From JBCDGZ01 sp038750655 (GTDB taxonomy: Bacteria > Bacteroidota > Bacteroidia > Chitinophagales > Saprospiraceae), in contig JBCDGZ010000012.1 in assembly GCA_038750655.1 (NCBI GenBank), positions 16,400-80,399 of the forward strand: 64,000 nucleotides of DNA, in the 5' to 3' direction. The notes under the pieces were generated by a model that was not told the DNA's origin, searched no databases, and saw only the letters and a list, made by a program, of their open reading frames with translations. The position numbers and the translations under genes were made by a program. Shown in pieces: positions 27,337 to 36,782 of the stretch. The number at the start of each line of letters is the position of its first letter. Within the stretch, counting starts at the first letter, position 1.

Positions 27337-28734
27337 ATGTTTAGTAAGTCTCTATTTCCTATAGTACTCCTCCTGCTGCTTTCTCCGTTGGCCCTGACTC
27401 AGGTGCCTGCTGAACTGGAAGCCGAGCAAGCGATTGCAGAGCATCAGGCTTTTCGACATCACCTCATCTTGTTGATCGATCGGTCTGGGAGTGTCAGAAA
27501 ACAGCTCAGTAAGCCAAAATACCGGGATCGGTTGAAGCGCATGCTCACCTCGGAGCTTCCAGAACTGTTATTTACGCCCGGCGAGGTCCTTCCCAATCGC
27601 GCACTGCTGGAAGAACAAGATTACCTATCAACGGCCTTCTTTGGCCTGGGCGGCTGGAACCGCTACGACTACCGATCGTTCATCGGTCAGGGCAGTGATC
27701 TGTACCGCACGGACCCTATTGGGCAAAACTACGTAGAGGGTATAGATACCACATTTTTTATCCAACTCCATAAGGACATACAGTCGGATACTCGCTCTTT
27801 GTTCGCGGGCAACTTTACGGGCTTATCCTTCGCTGGCCCCATCGGGTTCAACTATTTTAAGCAAAGTAAAATTAAAGTCCACCGAACCTTCGTGCTGCTC
27901 ATCAGCGACGGGGAGTATCACTCCATTGATGACCCATCGAGCGAGCTGAGCATCCCCGCAGTTGAAGACAGCTGGGGAAAGATGCATACCCTGAACAACT
28001 CCGAATATATCGACAGTATCTATGCAACGGTGAAGACCAACTACCTTTGGCATCCGGCATTGAAGGAAATCAATGCCCAGCCTTTCTACATGAATCTTTA
28101 CGAATACAAGCCCAGCCAGCGGAATTTATCCATTCGTTCCAAACTGGACTTCCCCGCCGAGGTGAGGATAGAAAGAAGACCCGAAGGCTTTGAGCAGACC
28201 ATCCGAATCAAAGACGGCGATCTGTCCGATCCCTACACGCCGCGAAAGTTCCTGCTGCAAGTTCGGCAGGCCAATTCTGAGCAGATTATCCATCAAGAAG
28301 TGCAGGAATTCGAAAGTGGCTTGATTGACTTGACGCTTCACGATGACATCCTTGGCCGTTCAGATGCTCCATTGGAACTGGACCTTCGCTTCTGGCTGAA
28401 TTTTAAAGATCCCGCCTACGGCGCTCACCAGCTCCATCCCTTCGGCAGCGTGGAGCAGGGAGCGGAGGGACTGGTCGAAACCATTCGAATCAACAAAGAA
28501 GCCCGAGCGAATATACTGGGTATCGTACCGCTCTTCGATGGCCTCTACCGCTTTTCGGCCCCTTGGGCGGGCCCCGCGCAGCGCGATAATGTACGCTTTT
28601 GGAACAGCACTTTAATCGTCCTGGCCTTTCTCCTGCTGCTCCTTGTAGTCTACCGCTACATCCGGAGGAATCGCGAAATCACTGACCCCAAATTGATCAG
28701 AATCCAAACCGCTAAAGGCTCAAAAATTGACTAA
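27337..28734 (+). CDS. Periplasmic vWA-like protein with a C-terminal membrane helix
   Basis: 465 residues. The signal peptide MFSKSLFPIVLLLLLSPLAL is followed by a divergent von Willebrand A-like domain: HHLILLIDRSGSVRKQLSK, whose DRSGS (residues 48-52) is a MIDAS DxSxS motif, and VHRTFVLLISDGEYHSIDDP for the later strand. A second beta domain follows (residues 260-400). The C-terminus is a membrane helix (STLIVLAFLLLLLVVYRYI) and a short basic cytoplasmic tail. The bulk therefore lies in the periplasm, anchored in the inner membrane. The next gene (Hsp70-like) starts three bases after its stop. A metal-dependent adhesive sensor of the envelope for the downstream cytoplasmic machinery is inferred. 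Confidence 0.78.
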   Translation: MFSKSLFPIVLLLLLSPLALTQVPAELEAEQAIAEHQAFRHHLILLIDRSGSVRKQLSKPKYRDRLKRMLTSELPELLFTPGEVLPNRALLEEQDYLSTAFFGLGGWNRYDYRSFIGQGSDLYRTDPIGQNYVEGIDTTFFIQLHKDIQSDTRSLFAGNFTGLSFAGPIGFNYFKQSKIKVHRTFVLLISDGEYHSIDDPSSELSIPAVEDSWGKMHTLNNSEYIDSIYATVKTNYLWHPALKEINAQPFYMNLYEYKPSQRNLSIRSKLDFPAEVRIERRPEGFEQTIRIKDGDLSDPYTPRKFLLQVRQANSEQIIHQEVQEFESGLIDLTLHDDILGRSDAPLELDLRFWLNFKDPAYGAHQLHPFGSVEQGAEGLVETIRINKEARANILGIVPLFDGLYRFSAPWAGPAQRDNVRFWNSTLIVLAFLLLLLVVYRYIRRNREITDPKLIRIQTAKGSKID

Positions 28735-28737
28735 ACC

Positions 28738-31700
28738 ATGAAATCAATAAACATAGATTTTAATAAGGACCGGAGTAAGGTTCATGTCATCGAAAACTTT
28801 ACCCTGTCCAGTGCAGCCAAAGAGCAATTCTTTTTCAAACTGCTCAATCGAAGCATTAATATTGAGTACCACGAAATTGCAGTGCGCAATGTGCAGGTGC
28901 CCGAGGAATTGGTAATTGCGGACGACAACCAGCTCATTCGCCTTCAGTTGATGGCCGATGGTCAGCAGTTGGAAGATCGCTCCTTTACCAATTTTAAGAT
29001 TAAATCCAACCAACTGGTGGTCAAGGTGCTATTGGATGAAAGTCAGATTGCCGATTGCCATTCTAACAAGACGATTTTCAATGGAACGATCAGTTGTACG
29101 GTCGCTTTTGTTGCCGAAAAAAATGGTCCAGCTGAGGAGCGTACGATCGCCGTGAAGCTCACCGCGACGCGGGCCCAATCGGAAGCTGGCTACACCTTGA
29201 CGATTGATCAGGAACACCAAGAAGGGAAAGAATACCGAGGAGTAGAGCAGGCTGCAATTGGTGCTGTTGAGCTACAATGTCAATCCGCATTTCAGTTCGC
29301 CGAAATATTGGATCGCTGCCAGATGTCCATCATTTTGGATGACCCTCAATACCAAAAGCTGGTGAGCTTTGATTCTAATATTTATATCGAGCCACCCACG
29401 CTTCTGCGACCCGAAGGGGCTTCGGCTACCGTAGTGAATCTGTTTGCCAATCAATCGCTACGCATTCCCGTTCAATTTGATTTTTCGAAGCTCGTACCGC
29501 CTGCCGCCCCGCTAAACATCACCGGAAAACTGGTTTTGGAGTACATCAAAAATGGTATGACCCAACCGCGCTCCGAAGCCTTCAAGATTGGTGTCCTTCC
29601 CGATACCAAGACTGCGGCTCTGTACGTCGAGCTGAAGGAGCGTGAGCGGACCCGCTACTTGCAATCCGAGGAATTGATCAACGAGAATTTTGTCTGGAAA
29701 GGTAAGGGGACCAAGGGGGAGACCAGCTGTTTTACTTTTATACTGGGCAACCGCGGAGAGTCTAGCCCCGGCGGCGTTTCGATTCGGAATCTACAGTTTC
29801 AGTTTCGGCTTGACCCTGCATCCACGTCGGTGGTCTTGGCACCGGGGGAAGATTTGATTTCCTCGGTGGCGAGGAGCCGGTCGCTGAATGAATTTTTTCA
29901 GGTCAATGAAGAGCCTGTTGACGATTTCCCCGATTCCCTTTCGCTGCCCAATCAGATTGAGAGTACGAGGGAGTTGGAGGTCAGCTTTTGTCACGATACT
30001 ATTGGGGCGATTCCGAAGGACGTGGCGAGTATGATTTGTAAGATCAGCTTTGAGTTTTGTGAGCAGTTGGGGGAGGAGGAAGCCGAAGGCGAGGAGGCCA
30101 TTTATCGGCTGTTTGAATCGGAGGTGTACTTTAAAATTGAACGTTCGATGGGTAGTCATTGGCTGGCGCTCGATTTTGGGACTTCGGCTACTGTGGCGGC
30201 GTTCACCAACGGCGCGAAGCTGACTCGGAATAAGGAGGAGGACATGCTGATCAACCTACAGGATTCGCTCAAGAAGTACGTCAAAAATTATACGACGGCG
30301 GAGATCAATGAGAAGGGAACGCCGTTTTTATCTTCGGAAATTGAACTGCGATCTATAGAAGGGGAGGGGAAGGCCATGATTGAATCTACGGCGTTTGAGA
30401 ATGATATTGTACACCTCTCTCCGGCCAACAATGGTGTTGGCGATGAAAACATCCACCTAAAGATTCCTTATCTGAAATCTTTGATCGGCTGGGAGCATGT
30501 CCCCGTAATTTTTGATAAGATCAACGAGTACGAATACTACGTTCGGGACAATGGGGAACGCTTCCGCTTTGCCGATCGGCCGCTTCGGGTCAATACGGTT
30601 TTGTCCAATACCTATCGCAGTCTCTTCCGGGATTTCATCGAACCGCAGATTGGTGATGATGAACAGTTCAATAAAATGATCATCACCGTCCCCAACACTT
30701 TCACCCCTGTCCATCTGGATTTGATCAGAGGACTGATCACCGATCGATTCCGAAATTTTAGGAAGGAATATATCCACTTCATCAGCGAGTCGGATGCGGT
30801 GGCTTGCAACTACTTGGTCAACTGGCAGGATTTTAACTTTGGGCGTGAGCTGGAAAGTGGACACCTGGAGCAGGAGTACGTTTTGGTCTACGACATTGGA
30901 GCGGGAACGACGGATTTGACCTATTTCAGAATTTCCAAAAAAGGCAATAAGAAAAAGGAAGTGGAGATCATTGGCCGCCTGGGGAAATCTACGGCGGGTA
31001 ATTATCTGGACTATATGATTGCCAAGATTATTGACTATAAATTTAATCCCATAGACAAGAGCTTCCATTATACTGAGGCGGGCGATTTTCATCGGAATAC
31101 CGCCAACGATATGAAGCTGCTGATTCGGAATAACCTCAAGCCTCGATTGGCGAACAACGAAGAGTTCAGCATTTACATCAACTCGCAGACCGGGAGCGCA
31201 ACAATGACACCGAATAATGAAAGCATCGAGTTTGATTGTTCTGATTTGCTGGATCATGAGCTGATGACGCAGTATTTTAAGAACAATTCCGATGAGCTGT
31301 TTAGTCAGTTCTTCAACCTCTTCCAAACTATTCCTGGAGAGGATCAGCCTTTGAGCAAAGGGAAGGTCCCGATTGATACGGTCATCTTTACGGGGCGTAC
31401 CATTCAGTTCCAGAAATTGCGGGATCATGTCCAGGCCTCCATTGCTGCTTGGAGCGATCGCGACGTTTACTTTACGCCCGTACGCGACTCCCGGGATTTG
31501 AAGAGTATTGTGGTCAAAGGCGCATTGCAGTACGCCCTGCGATTCCGCCGCCAGCAGTTCTCCTCCGTGAGCTTTAAGAACAGAAACCTGCTGGCCCGCT
31601 ACGGCGTCCTGTACACCGATCCAGCAACCTTCGAATGGCGCTTCAAGGAGCTGCTGAATCCTAGTACGACTCCGATCCGAGAAAATCCTCCGGTAGATGG

Positions 31701-32052
31701 CCTCACCATCTTCGAGTACGATACCGACCGCTTCAATGCGCTGAACGGCGAGGAACCCTACATCGATCTGAGTGCTACCGCTACAGGCTTTTTCGTACAA
31801 TCTTTCTCCTCTGATACCGCCAAAGACGCCAACGACTCGAACTGGGAGTACCTCACCGCCATGTTCGATTTTGAGCAGGACGATGTGGCCTCCGGCTCCA
31901 ATATCGAGCGGGTGAAGGTGCGCATTACGGTTGATGCACGGAACAAGATGCGCGTACGCATCGGCGATCTAAAGAGCAACACGAATACCCCTTTGAAAAT
32001 GGATTTGGTCGAAAACCAGACTTTCAAAAAGTCGATGTGGCCATATATGTAA
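28738..32052 (+). CDS. Hsp70/actin-fold ATPase with a large N-terminal beta-rich extension
   Basis: 1104 residues. Residues 1-470 are several beta-rich domains without signal peptide (IDFNKDRSKVHVIENFTL; AEERTIAVKLTATRAQ; TGKLVLEYIKNGMTQP). The ATPase then starts with SHWLALDFGTSATVAAFTNG, the phosphate-1 loop near 475-490. The phosphate-2 loop VLVYDIGAGTTDLTYF is near 715-728 and the adenosine motif DTVIFTGRTIQFQKL near 880. Phosphate-binding residues are intact, so ATP binding is expected. No classical DnaK substrate-binding domain is seen; residues after about 960 form another small beta domain. Hsp70-like ATPases of this sort act in bacterial signalling and conflict islands next to vWA and kinase genes. 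A chaperone-like switch assembling the neighbours is inferred. Confidence 0.85.
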   Translation: MKSINIDFNKDRSKVHVIENFTLSSAAKEQFFFKLLNRSINIEYHEIAVRNVQVPEELVIADDNQLIRLQLMADGQQLEDRSFTNFKIKSNQLVVKVLLDESQIADCHSNKTIFNGTISCTVAFVAEKNGPAEERTIAVKLTATRAQSEAGYTLTIDQEHQEGKEYRGVEQAAIGAVELQCQSAFQFAEILDRCQMSIILDDPQYQKLVSFDSNIYIEPPTLLRPEGASATVVNLFANQSLRIPVQFDFSKLVPPAAPLNITGKLVLEYIKNGMTQPRSEAFKIGVLPDTKTAALYVELKERERTRYLQSEELINENFVWKGKGTKGETSCFTFILGNRGESSPGGVSIRNLQFQFRLDPASTSVVLAPGEDLISSVARSRSLNEFFQVNEEPVDDFPDSLSLPNQIESTRELEVSFCHDTIGAIPKDVASMICKISFEFCEQLGEEEAEGEEAIYRLFESEVYFKIERSMGSHWLALDFGTSATVAAFTNGAKLTRNKEEDMLINLQDSLKKYVKNYTTAEINEKGTPFLSSEIELRSIEGEGKAMIESTAFENDIVHLSPANNGVGDENIHLKIPYLKSLIGWEHVPVIFDKINEYEYYVRDNGERFRFADRPLRVNTVLSNTYRSLFRDFIEPQIGDDEQFNKMIITVPNTFTPVHLDLIRGLITDRFRNFRKEYIHFISESDAVACNYLVNWQDFNFGRELESGHLEQEYVLVYDIGAGTTDLTYFRISKKGNKKKEVEIIGRLGKSTAGNYLDYMIAKIIDYKFNPIDKSFHYTEAGDFHRNTANDMKLLIRNNLKPRLANNEEFSIYINSQTGSATMTPNNESIEFDCSDLLDHELMTQYFKNNSDELFSQFFNLFQTIPGEDQPLSKGKVPIDTVIFTGRTIQFQKLRDHVQASIAAWSDRDVYFTPVRDSRDLKSIVVKGALQYALRFRRQQFSSVSFKNRNLLARYGVLYTDPATFEWRFKELLNPSTTPIRENPPVDGLTIFEYDTDRFNALNGEEPYIDLSATATGFFVQSFSSDTAKDANDSNWEYLTAMFDFEQDDVASGSNIERVKVRITVDARNKMRVRIGDLKSNTNTPLKMDLVENQTFKKSMWPYM

Positions 32053-32086
32053 CCCTTATTTCTAACGATTGATCAATCAGAGAACC

Positions 32087-34378
32087 ATGCGAATATTTAT
32101 TACTACGATTGGATTATTATTGTTGTTGGTGCAATCTGGATATGCAAATAAGGAGACCGTCGTTCAGCGATTTCAGATAGCGGCAACGTCTAGTACAAAG
32201 GATACCAATACCGTTGAATTAATAGGTGGCTATTTTTGGATTCAGCCTGAAGATGGGCAGACAGAGGTGAACATCAGAGCTACTAAAGTGCTGCCTGAAG
32301 ATAAGGTGTCTAGTCCTTTTACACTGTCTTGGAATGCTGCACAAGCCGATAAATTGTACGGAGAGAATGGAAAGGAATATCAGGTTTTGGGTAGTGGTAC
32401 TCAAGTAAATTTCACGGCTTATTACGACCTTAAATACGTTTCTCCCAAGGCCTTTCAAGAAGATGTTATCATTACCTTGACTCAAGTTGAGGATCCTACA
32501 TTTATCTGCAAGGTACTTATTGCCCGCGATCCTTATCGAATGCTCAAAGTCAAATGCCAGGATCAATTTTTTAGTAATGGGGAACAATTCGTGATTGATT
32601 CAACGATCATGAGAGGAGATACTTTTGACCTCAATTTTGAGTTCGGTTTTAACCAAGCATTGAAAGAGCGTTGTACTATTGAATTTTTTGATGTCGGGAT
32701 TTTGGATAAGGGCGGAAAGTTTGCGATGTTGAACAGCAAGAAATTTCCTAGACGATTACTGACGGATACCGTTGGTCGCATAGAAGCAACCCTTGAATTC
32801 AAGTACGATTGTTGGGAACTGCGCGATACCGTTTTTTCTCTTCCTATTAGCTATTACGTTACTAATCCCGTTGATGAAAAGGCCAACTTAATCCCCTTTT
32901 TACTTTGGATTCTTCTACCGATACTCATTATTGGATTTTTGGTACTGTTCTTCTTCTATTGGACCAAACGGGCGCGCCGTAACCACCTAGAGCAATTCAT
33001 CAGGCAACTTGATTTTTCCAGCCCCGAACTGGACGAAAGAATTCGAACTTCGCTTAAGCAACATGTCGATCAGGAGAGAGAAAAGTTCGGCAACTATTTA
33101 ATCAATTATGGCAGTACTGAGGAGAAAGTAGACGGAGAGAATGGCACAACGCAAGAGGATAAACCAAAGGAAGGAGAGAAAGAAATTAGCACAGAAGAGG
33201 AAGAGGACGGCGCGTTGGTTACACAAGCTGAAGAGGTAATTACTGGAATTAGAGCGCAGTTTTTACAAGAGCTGATTGAAGAAGATTATGCGGAGTTCTG
33301 TGATGCTACTCAGCTTAATGTGCTCAAAGATAAATGGAGTAATTCCAATTTTAATTCTGGTTCTGATAATGGTGAGGATGCTGGTAATGGTGAGGATGCT
33401 GATACTGCGGCTACTATTGGTTCTTTTTCTGATCCTAAAATGTATAGAGCTTCAGGGAGGGGAAGGAAAAAGGATCGATCCATGAAGGGGAAAGGGCCTA
33501 AATTCCAAGAGATTGTCAATAGTTTTAAACAAGAAATTAGCGATTATCAAACGACGATACAAGGCCACCGAACAACGATAGGCGACTTAAAAGATCAGCT
33601 GGCTCAAACAGAGTTGAAGGCTAAAAGCACCGAAAAGATTTATAAGGATGAGCTAGAGGGTTTAAGGGGAGATTTGTCGCTTACTCAGGAAAAATTGGCG
33701 GTGACGCAAGAAAAACTAGACGTCGCTAATCCCTATCCTGATTTTATTACTAATTACCAGCACTTACTCAAAGACATCCATCAATTTGCCGTTCATCATC
33801 ATCCCAAACTCAGCGAAGACGCCCTAAGTTATCCACTAATCAATACCATCCTCTACGTCAAAGGGCAGCCCCGGGCGGTGAATCCAATGTTCCATCAGGT
33901 GACTAAAGATGAATACTTGCTTAGTATCCTGCGGATGAAGGAAACACAGGAGCTGAGGAACCTTGATCCCCAAACTTTTTTCGACGCTGTTATCAATGGT
34001 CGGGGCTTTAGTCTGATCAGTGCAGTGGGGCGCTTGTATGCTTACAGCCGGGTGAGTGATCCGAATATGGCGGTGAGGACCAAGTTGGAGCAGGAGCAGA
34101 TTGATTGTGAAATGTTGGCTGTTTTACACAATCAGATCAATGAATTTCTCAAAGAGAATTTCCAAGCTCAACTCCTTTTGCCTGATCTACTACAGAGTCA
34201 CTTTGATGAGGTCCGATACCAAAAAAATAATTTCAGCTACCTGTTCAAGCATTTCAAAGTTCCACCTTTGGAGGAGCGACTGATTTACGATGTAGAGCGG
34301 GTGGGCTTTCAATCGACTGCCGAAGGGCAAGCCATCATTCGGCCCGCCTTGGTTTCTTATAAAATTTCTAATGATTAA
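32087..34378 (+). CDS. Membrane protein with periplasmic beta domain and cytoplasmic coiled coil
   Basis: 763 residues from ATG 32087 (MRIFITTIGLLLLLVQSGYA), a signal peptide; the longer frame uses TTG 32069. Residues 25-265 are a periplasmic beta region. A membrane helix (FLLWILLPILIIGFLVLFFF) at about 268-292 leads into RARRNHLEQF, so the C-terminal 470 residues are cytoplasmic. These include an acidic linker (KEGEKEISTEEEEDG), a coiled coil at about 480-545 (HRTTIGDLKDQLAQTELKAK) and a helical domain ending near FKVPPLEERLIYDVERVGFQ. The membrane topology fits a transducer linking the periplasm to the cytoplasmic triads. The family is not recognised. Confidence 0.75.
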   Translation: MRIFITTIGLLLLLVQSGYANKETVVQRFQIAATSSTKDTNTVELIGGYFWIQPEDGQTEVNIRATKVLPEDKVSSPFTLSWNAAQADKLYGENGKEYQVLGSGTQVNFTAYYDLKYVSPKAFQEDVIITLTQVEDPTFICKVLIARDPYRMLKVKCQDQFFSNGEQFVIDSTIMRGDTFDLNFEFGFNQALKERCTIEFFDVGILDKGGKFAMLNSKKFPRRLLTDTVGRIEATLEFKYDCWELRDTVFSLPISYYVTNPVDEKANLIPFLLWILLPILIIGFLVLFFFYWTKRARRNHLEQFIRQLDFSSPELDERIRTSLKQHVDQEREKFGNYLINYGSTEEKVDGENGTTQEDKPKEGEKEISTEEEEDGALVTQAEEVITGIRAQFLQELIEEDYAEFCDATQLNVLKDKWSNSNFNSGSDNGEDAGNGEDADTAATIGSFSDPKMYRASGRGRKKDRSMKGKGPKFQEIVNSFKQEISDYQTTIQGHRTTIGDLKDQLAQTELKAKSTEKIYKDELEGLRGDLSLTQEKLAVTQEKLDVANPYPDFITNYQHLLKDIHQFAVHHHPKLSEDALSYPLINTILYVKGQPRAVNPMFHQVTKDEYLLSILRMKETQELRNLDPQTFFDAVINGRGFSLISAVGRLYAYSRVSDPNMAVRTKLEQEQIDCEMLAVLHNQINEFLKENFQAQLLLPDLLQSHFDEVRYQKNNFSYLFKHFKVPPLEERLIYDVERVGFQSTAEGQAIIRPALVSYKISND

Positions 34379-34389
34379 AAATCAATAAT

Positions 34390-35655
34390 ATGAGTGCTGT
34401 CAATAAAGTTTGGGTTTGCCCAGAGAATAAAGACCATGTATTTGAGGAAAGAACACCTACGGGAGCCTGCCCTATTTGTGACCATACGTTCTCCTTTCTC
34501 GTTTTGGAGAAAAGAAAAGTAGTGGATACAGGTGAAGGGCCGGAACCGGGAGGAGAAGTGAAGGTATCTCCCGATCGGAGCAGGTCTCACCTACAAGAAA
34601 AGTACAGCCGTTTAGTCATTGAAGCTACGGGATTATTTGAAGAGGAGCAGTACGCAGCAGCGAAGGAAAAATACGAAGCGGCGCTTAATATCTTCAAGGA
34701 TAGAGATGAATTGCACGATAAAATAATGGAGTGTGAGGAGAAGCTAAAGGAAGTTGAAGCGGAAAAAATTGTAGTAAAAGAAAAGCCCGTTCTCTTTCCG
34801 GCTCCACCACCAAGCTCTGCTGAAGGTTCCATCGCCCTCTGTGTCTTGCTGATGGATGCCTCTAGCTCTATGTTTTCTGTCCCAGCCTACGAAGGCAGCG
34901 AGGAGAATCGGGCGCAGGTCGTCGCTCGCGCCGCCGCCCGAGGCATCATGAACTCCAAAGGCAAAACCCGCGCTCAGGATGCCTACCTGGCCGTCTTCAA
35001 ATTCGATCATCGCACGCGCCCCGTATTTGTCAAATCCATCGCAGAAATCAACGAGGAATTCAAAACTGCCGAGGCCCTGGAAAAGTTTTTCTACACCTCT
35101 ATGGAAAGTGATATGGGCGGCGAAACCGACATCAATGCGGCGCTCCAAGAGGCCTACAATTTTGTCGACATCTTCCTCAAAAAAGAGATGGTGCAGTTCC
35201 GTAAGAAATGGGACGATAAGGATTACCCCATCTTCATCAGCCCAGTATCTAACCGGAAGACGATGGACTACACGGAGATTCCCAATGTCCGGGTTTTTAT
35301 CTACACCGATGGGGAGCAGTTTGTGGACGATGTCACCAAGGAGCTGGTCAATCCATTCCAAGGAGGAGGGAATTTACCAGGGATGCCAGTTGATGTTTTA
35401 CTGGGGGCCTACATCGGCTCCGGTGAGGATGAGGGCGCTGAGCAATTGAAGGTGATTTTGAGCGATTGCCCGGAGCATGATCATCGGCAATTCTTTTTGA
35501 TTGATAAGGCGGAGGGCCTGGTGGAATTGGAAAAAATATTTCACATGGCCTCAGGCAATTCTGGGTTCTGCAACCTGTGTGTGGAGAAAGAGCAGCGGCA
35601 CACGGGTACGACGGTGGAGGAGAAAGATACCTATCAGTTTGATGAACTGCTGTAA
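34390..35655 (+). CDS. vWA protein with an N-terminal zinc ribbon and TPR (triad A)
   Basis: 421 residues. A zinc-ribbon-like start has Cys10, Cys27 and Cys30 with His16 (VCPENKDH, GACPICDHTF). One or two TPR helices follow (ATGLFEEEQYAAAKEKYEAA). The vWA domain begins SIALCVLLMDASSSMFS, with DASSS at 156-160 (MIDAS), and later FIYTDGEQFVDDVTK supplies the acidic position. The end carries a CNLC pair. No signal peptide, so cytoplasmic. It is followed by a PP2C phosphatase after 20 bp and a kinase after that: a vWA-PP2C-kinase triad, as in TerY-P systems. The metal-dependent vWA probably binds a phosphorylated partner. Confidence 0.85.
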   Translation: MSAVNKVWVCPENKDHVFEERTPTGACPICDHTFSFLVLEKRKVVDTGEGPEPGGEVKVSPDRSRSHLQEKYSRLVIEATGLFEEEQYAAAKEKYEAALNIFKDRDELHDKIMECEEKLKEVEAEKIVVKEKPVLFPAPPPSSAEGSIALCVLLMDASSSMFSVPAYEGSEENRAQVVARAAARGIMNSKGKTRAQDAYLAVFKFDHRTRPVFVKSIAEINEEFKTAEALEKFFYTSMESDMGGETDINAALQEAYNFVDIFLKKEMVQFRKKWDDKDYPIFISPVSNRKTMDYTEIPNVRVFIYTDGEQFVDDVTKELVNPFQGGGNLPGMPVDVLLGAYIGSGEDEGAEQLKVILSDCPEHDHRQFFLIDKAEGLVELEKIFHMASGNSGFCNLCVEKEQRHTGTTVEEKDTYQFDELL

Positions 35656-35675
35656 GCCAAAAAACACAAAAGCAG

Positions 35676-36758
35676 ATGTTGCAGAAAATTATAAACGCCA
35701 TCCTCCATTTTTTTAAAAAAGATAGCAAGGTTCCTCTTGCCTCCTTGGAGTTGGAGACTAGCAATGCGGTTGATCTTCCACCGGTATCGCTTGAGGCGCT
35801 AGAGATTAAGTATAACGCGCTGGAAACAAAGAACCTCAATCTAAGCCATCAGTTGGAGTCTAATTACAGAGAACTTAGGGCTTTGCAGTTGCAGCTATTG
35901 GAGCGTTTTGACAAGACCAATGAGCAAACAAGAACGACAACGGCGTATGCCACTGGCAATGAAAGGGTGAGCTATGGTTTTCACAGTGAGGTGATGGTGA
36001 CTGCGGGGCCACGCAAAAAGCCTGGGGATGATGTGGACTTTGGCGAGGACAGCTGCGGTTTGGTACATATGCAGGATAAGGTGCTGTTTTGGTTGTTGGA
36101 TGGGGTGAGTAATCAGGATAAACAATTCCTGGATTTTGCTGGTCGAGATACCAGCGTCGAAATGTTTTCTAGCCGGTTGATGGTGCAATCCATCGCCAGG
36201 ACGCTCCCTCGGGTGTTTGCCGAAAACAAAACTTTGGATGCCCAGGAACTGACGGATAAGACCATTACCAAAGTGGCCAACGACTGGGTCGATCGCTATA
36301 AGAATTATAAAGCCCCCATTATGGAGCGGGGTAGCCTGAAATGTGCGACGACCATGATTGTCGGAATTTTGGACATCGAGGGGCAACTAGATGCCTATGT
36401 AATCGGTGATGCGAGCCTCCTACTTTTTGACCACCAAAAGAAGTTCAAAGAATGCTCGAAGGAGACCAAGGAGCAACAAGTCTTTGTCGCAGAAGTGGAG
36501 CAGGGGGGCTTAAGATTATTTACTAGTCGGCAGAATCGAATTAGAGTACAGGGGGGCGTATCGGTAGGGGAGCACCTGCGGAAGGATAAGGTGTTTTCTA
36601 TTCTTTGTCATTCCGATGGTATCAGCGAGCGCCGCAGTCAAAAGATACGAGAGAAAAGCCAGGAGGGCTTCGCCGTCGTACGTGAGGCGCTGAGTAAAAT
36701 ACCGGTGAATACCCAGGATGATAAGTCCCTGTTGATTATTGAATTGAAGAATATCTAG
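35676..36758 (+). CDS. PP2C-family Ser/Thr phosphatase (triad A)
   Basis: 360 residues. The N-terminus is hydrophobic and then a coiled coil (residues 48-80: LEIKYNALETKNLNLSHQLE). The PP2C domain follows: VDFGEDSCGLV, LLDGVSNQDKQF with metal-binding Asp142-Gly143, KCATTMIVGIL, YVIGDASLLLF, LCHSDGISERRS and NTQDDKSLLIIEL at the end. The metal-coordinating Asp residues in the DG, SDG and DD motifs all appear present, so activity is expected. It sits between the triad A vWA and kinase genes and presumably reverses the kinase. Confidence 0.88.
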   Translation: MLQKIINAILHFFKKDSKVPLASLELETSNAVDLPPVSLEALEIKYNALETKNLNLSHQLESNYRELRALQLQLLERFDKTNEQTRTTTAYATGNERVSYGFHSEVMVTAGPRKKPGDDVDFGEDSCGLVHMQDKVLFWLLDGVSNQDKQFLDFAGRDTSVEMFSSRLMVQSIARTLPRVFAENKTLDAQELTDKTITKVANDWVDRYKNYKAPIMERGSLKCATTMIVGILDIEGQLDAYVIGDASLLLFDHQKKFKECSKETKEQQVFVAEVEQGGLRLFTSRQNRIRVQGGVSVGEHLRKDKVFSILCHSDGISERRSQKIREKSQEGFAVVREALSKIPVNTQDDKSLLIIELKNI

Positions 36759-36782
36759 AACCTTATTAACAAACATCAAGCA

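Noticed and set aside
30457..31800. 447-codon open frame on the minus strand
   Set aside because: Antisense shadow of the Hsp70-like gene, whose frame shows conserved phosphate-binding motifs; the minus-strand protein has no recognisable features.
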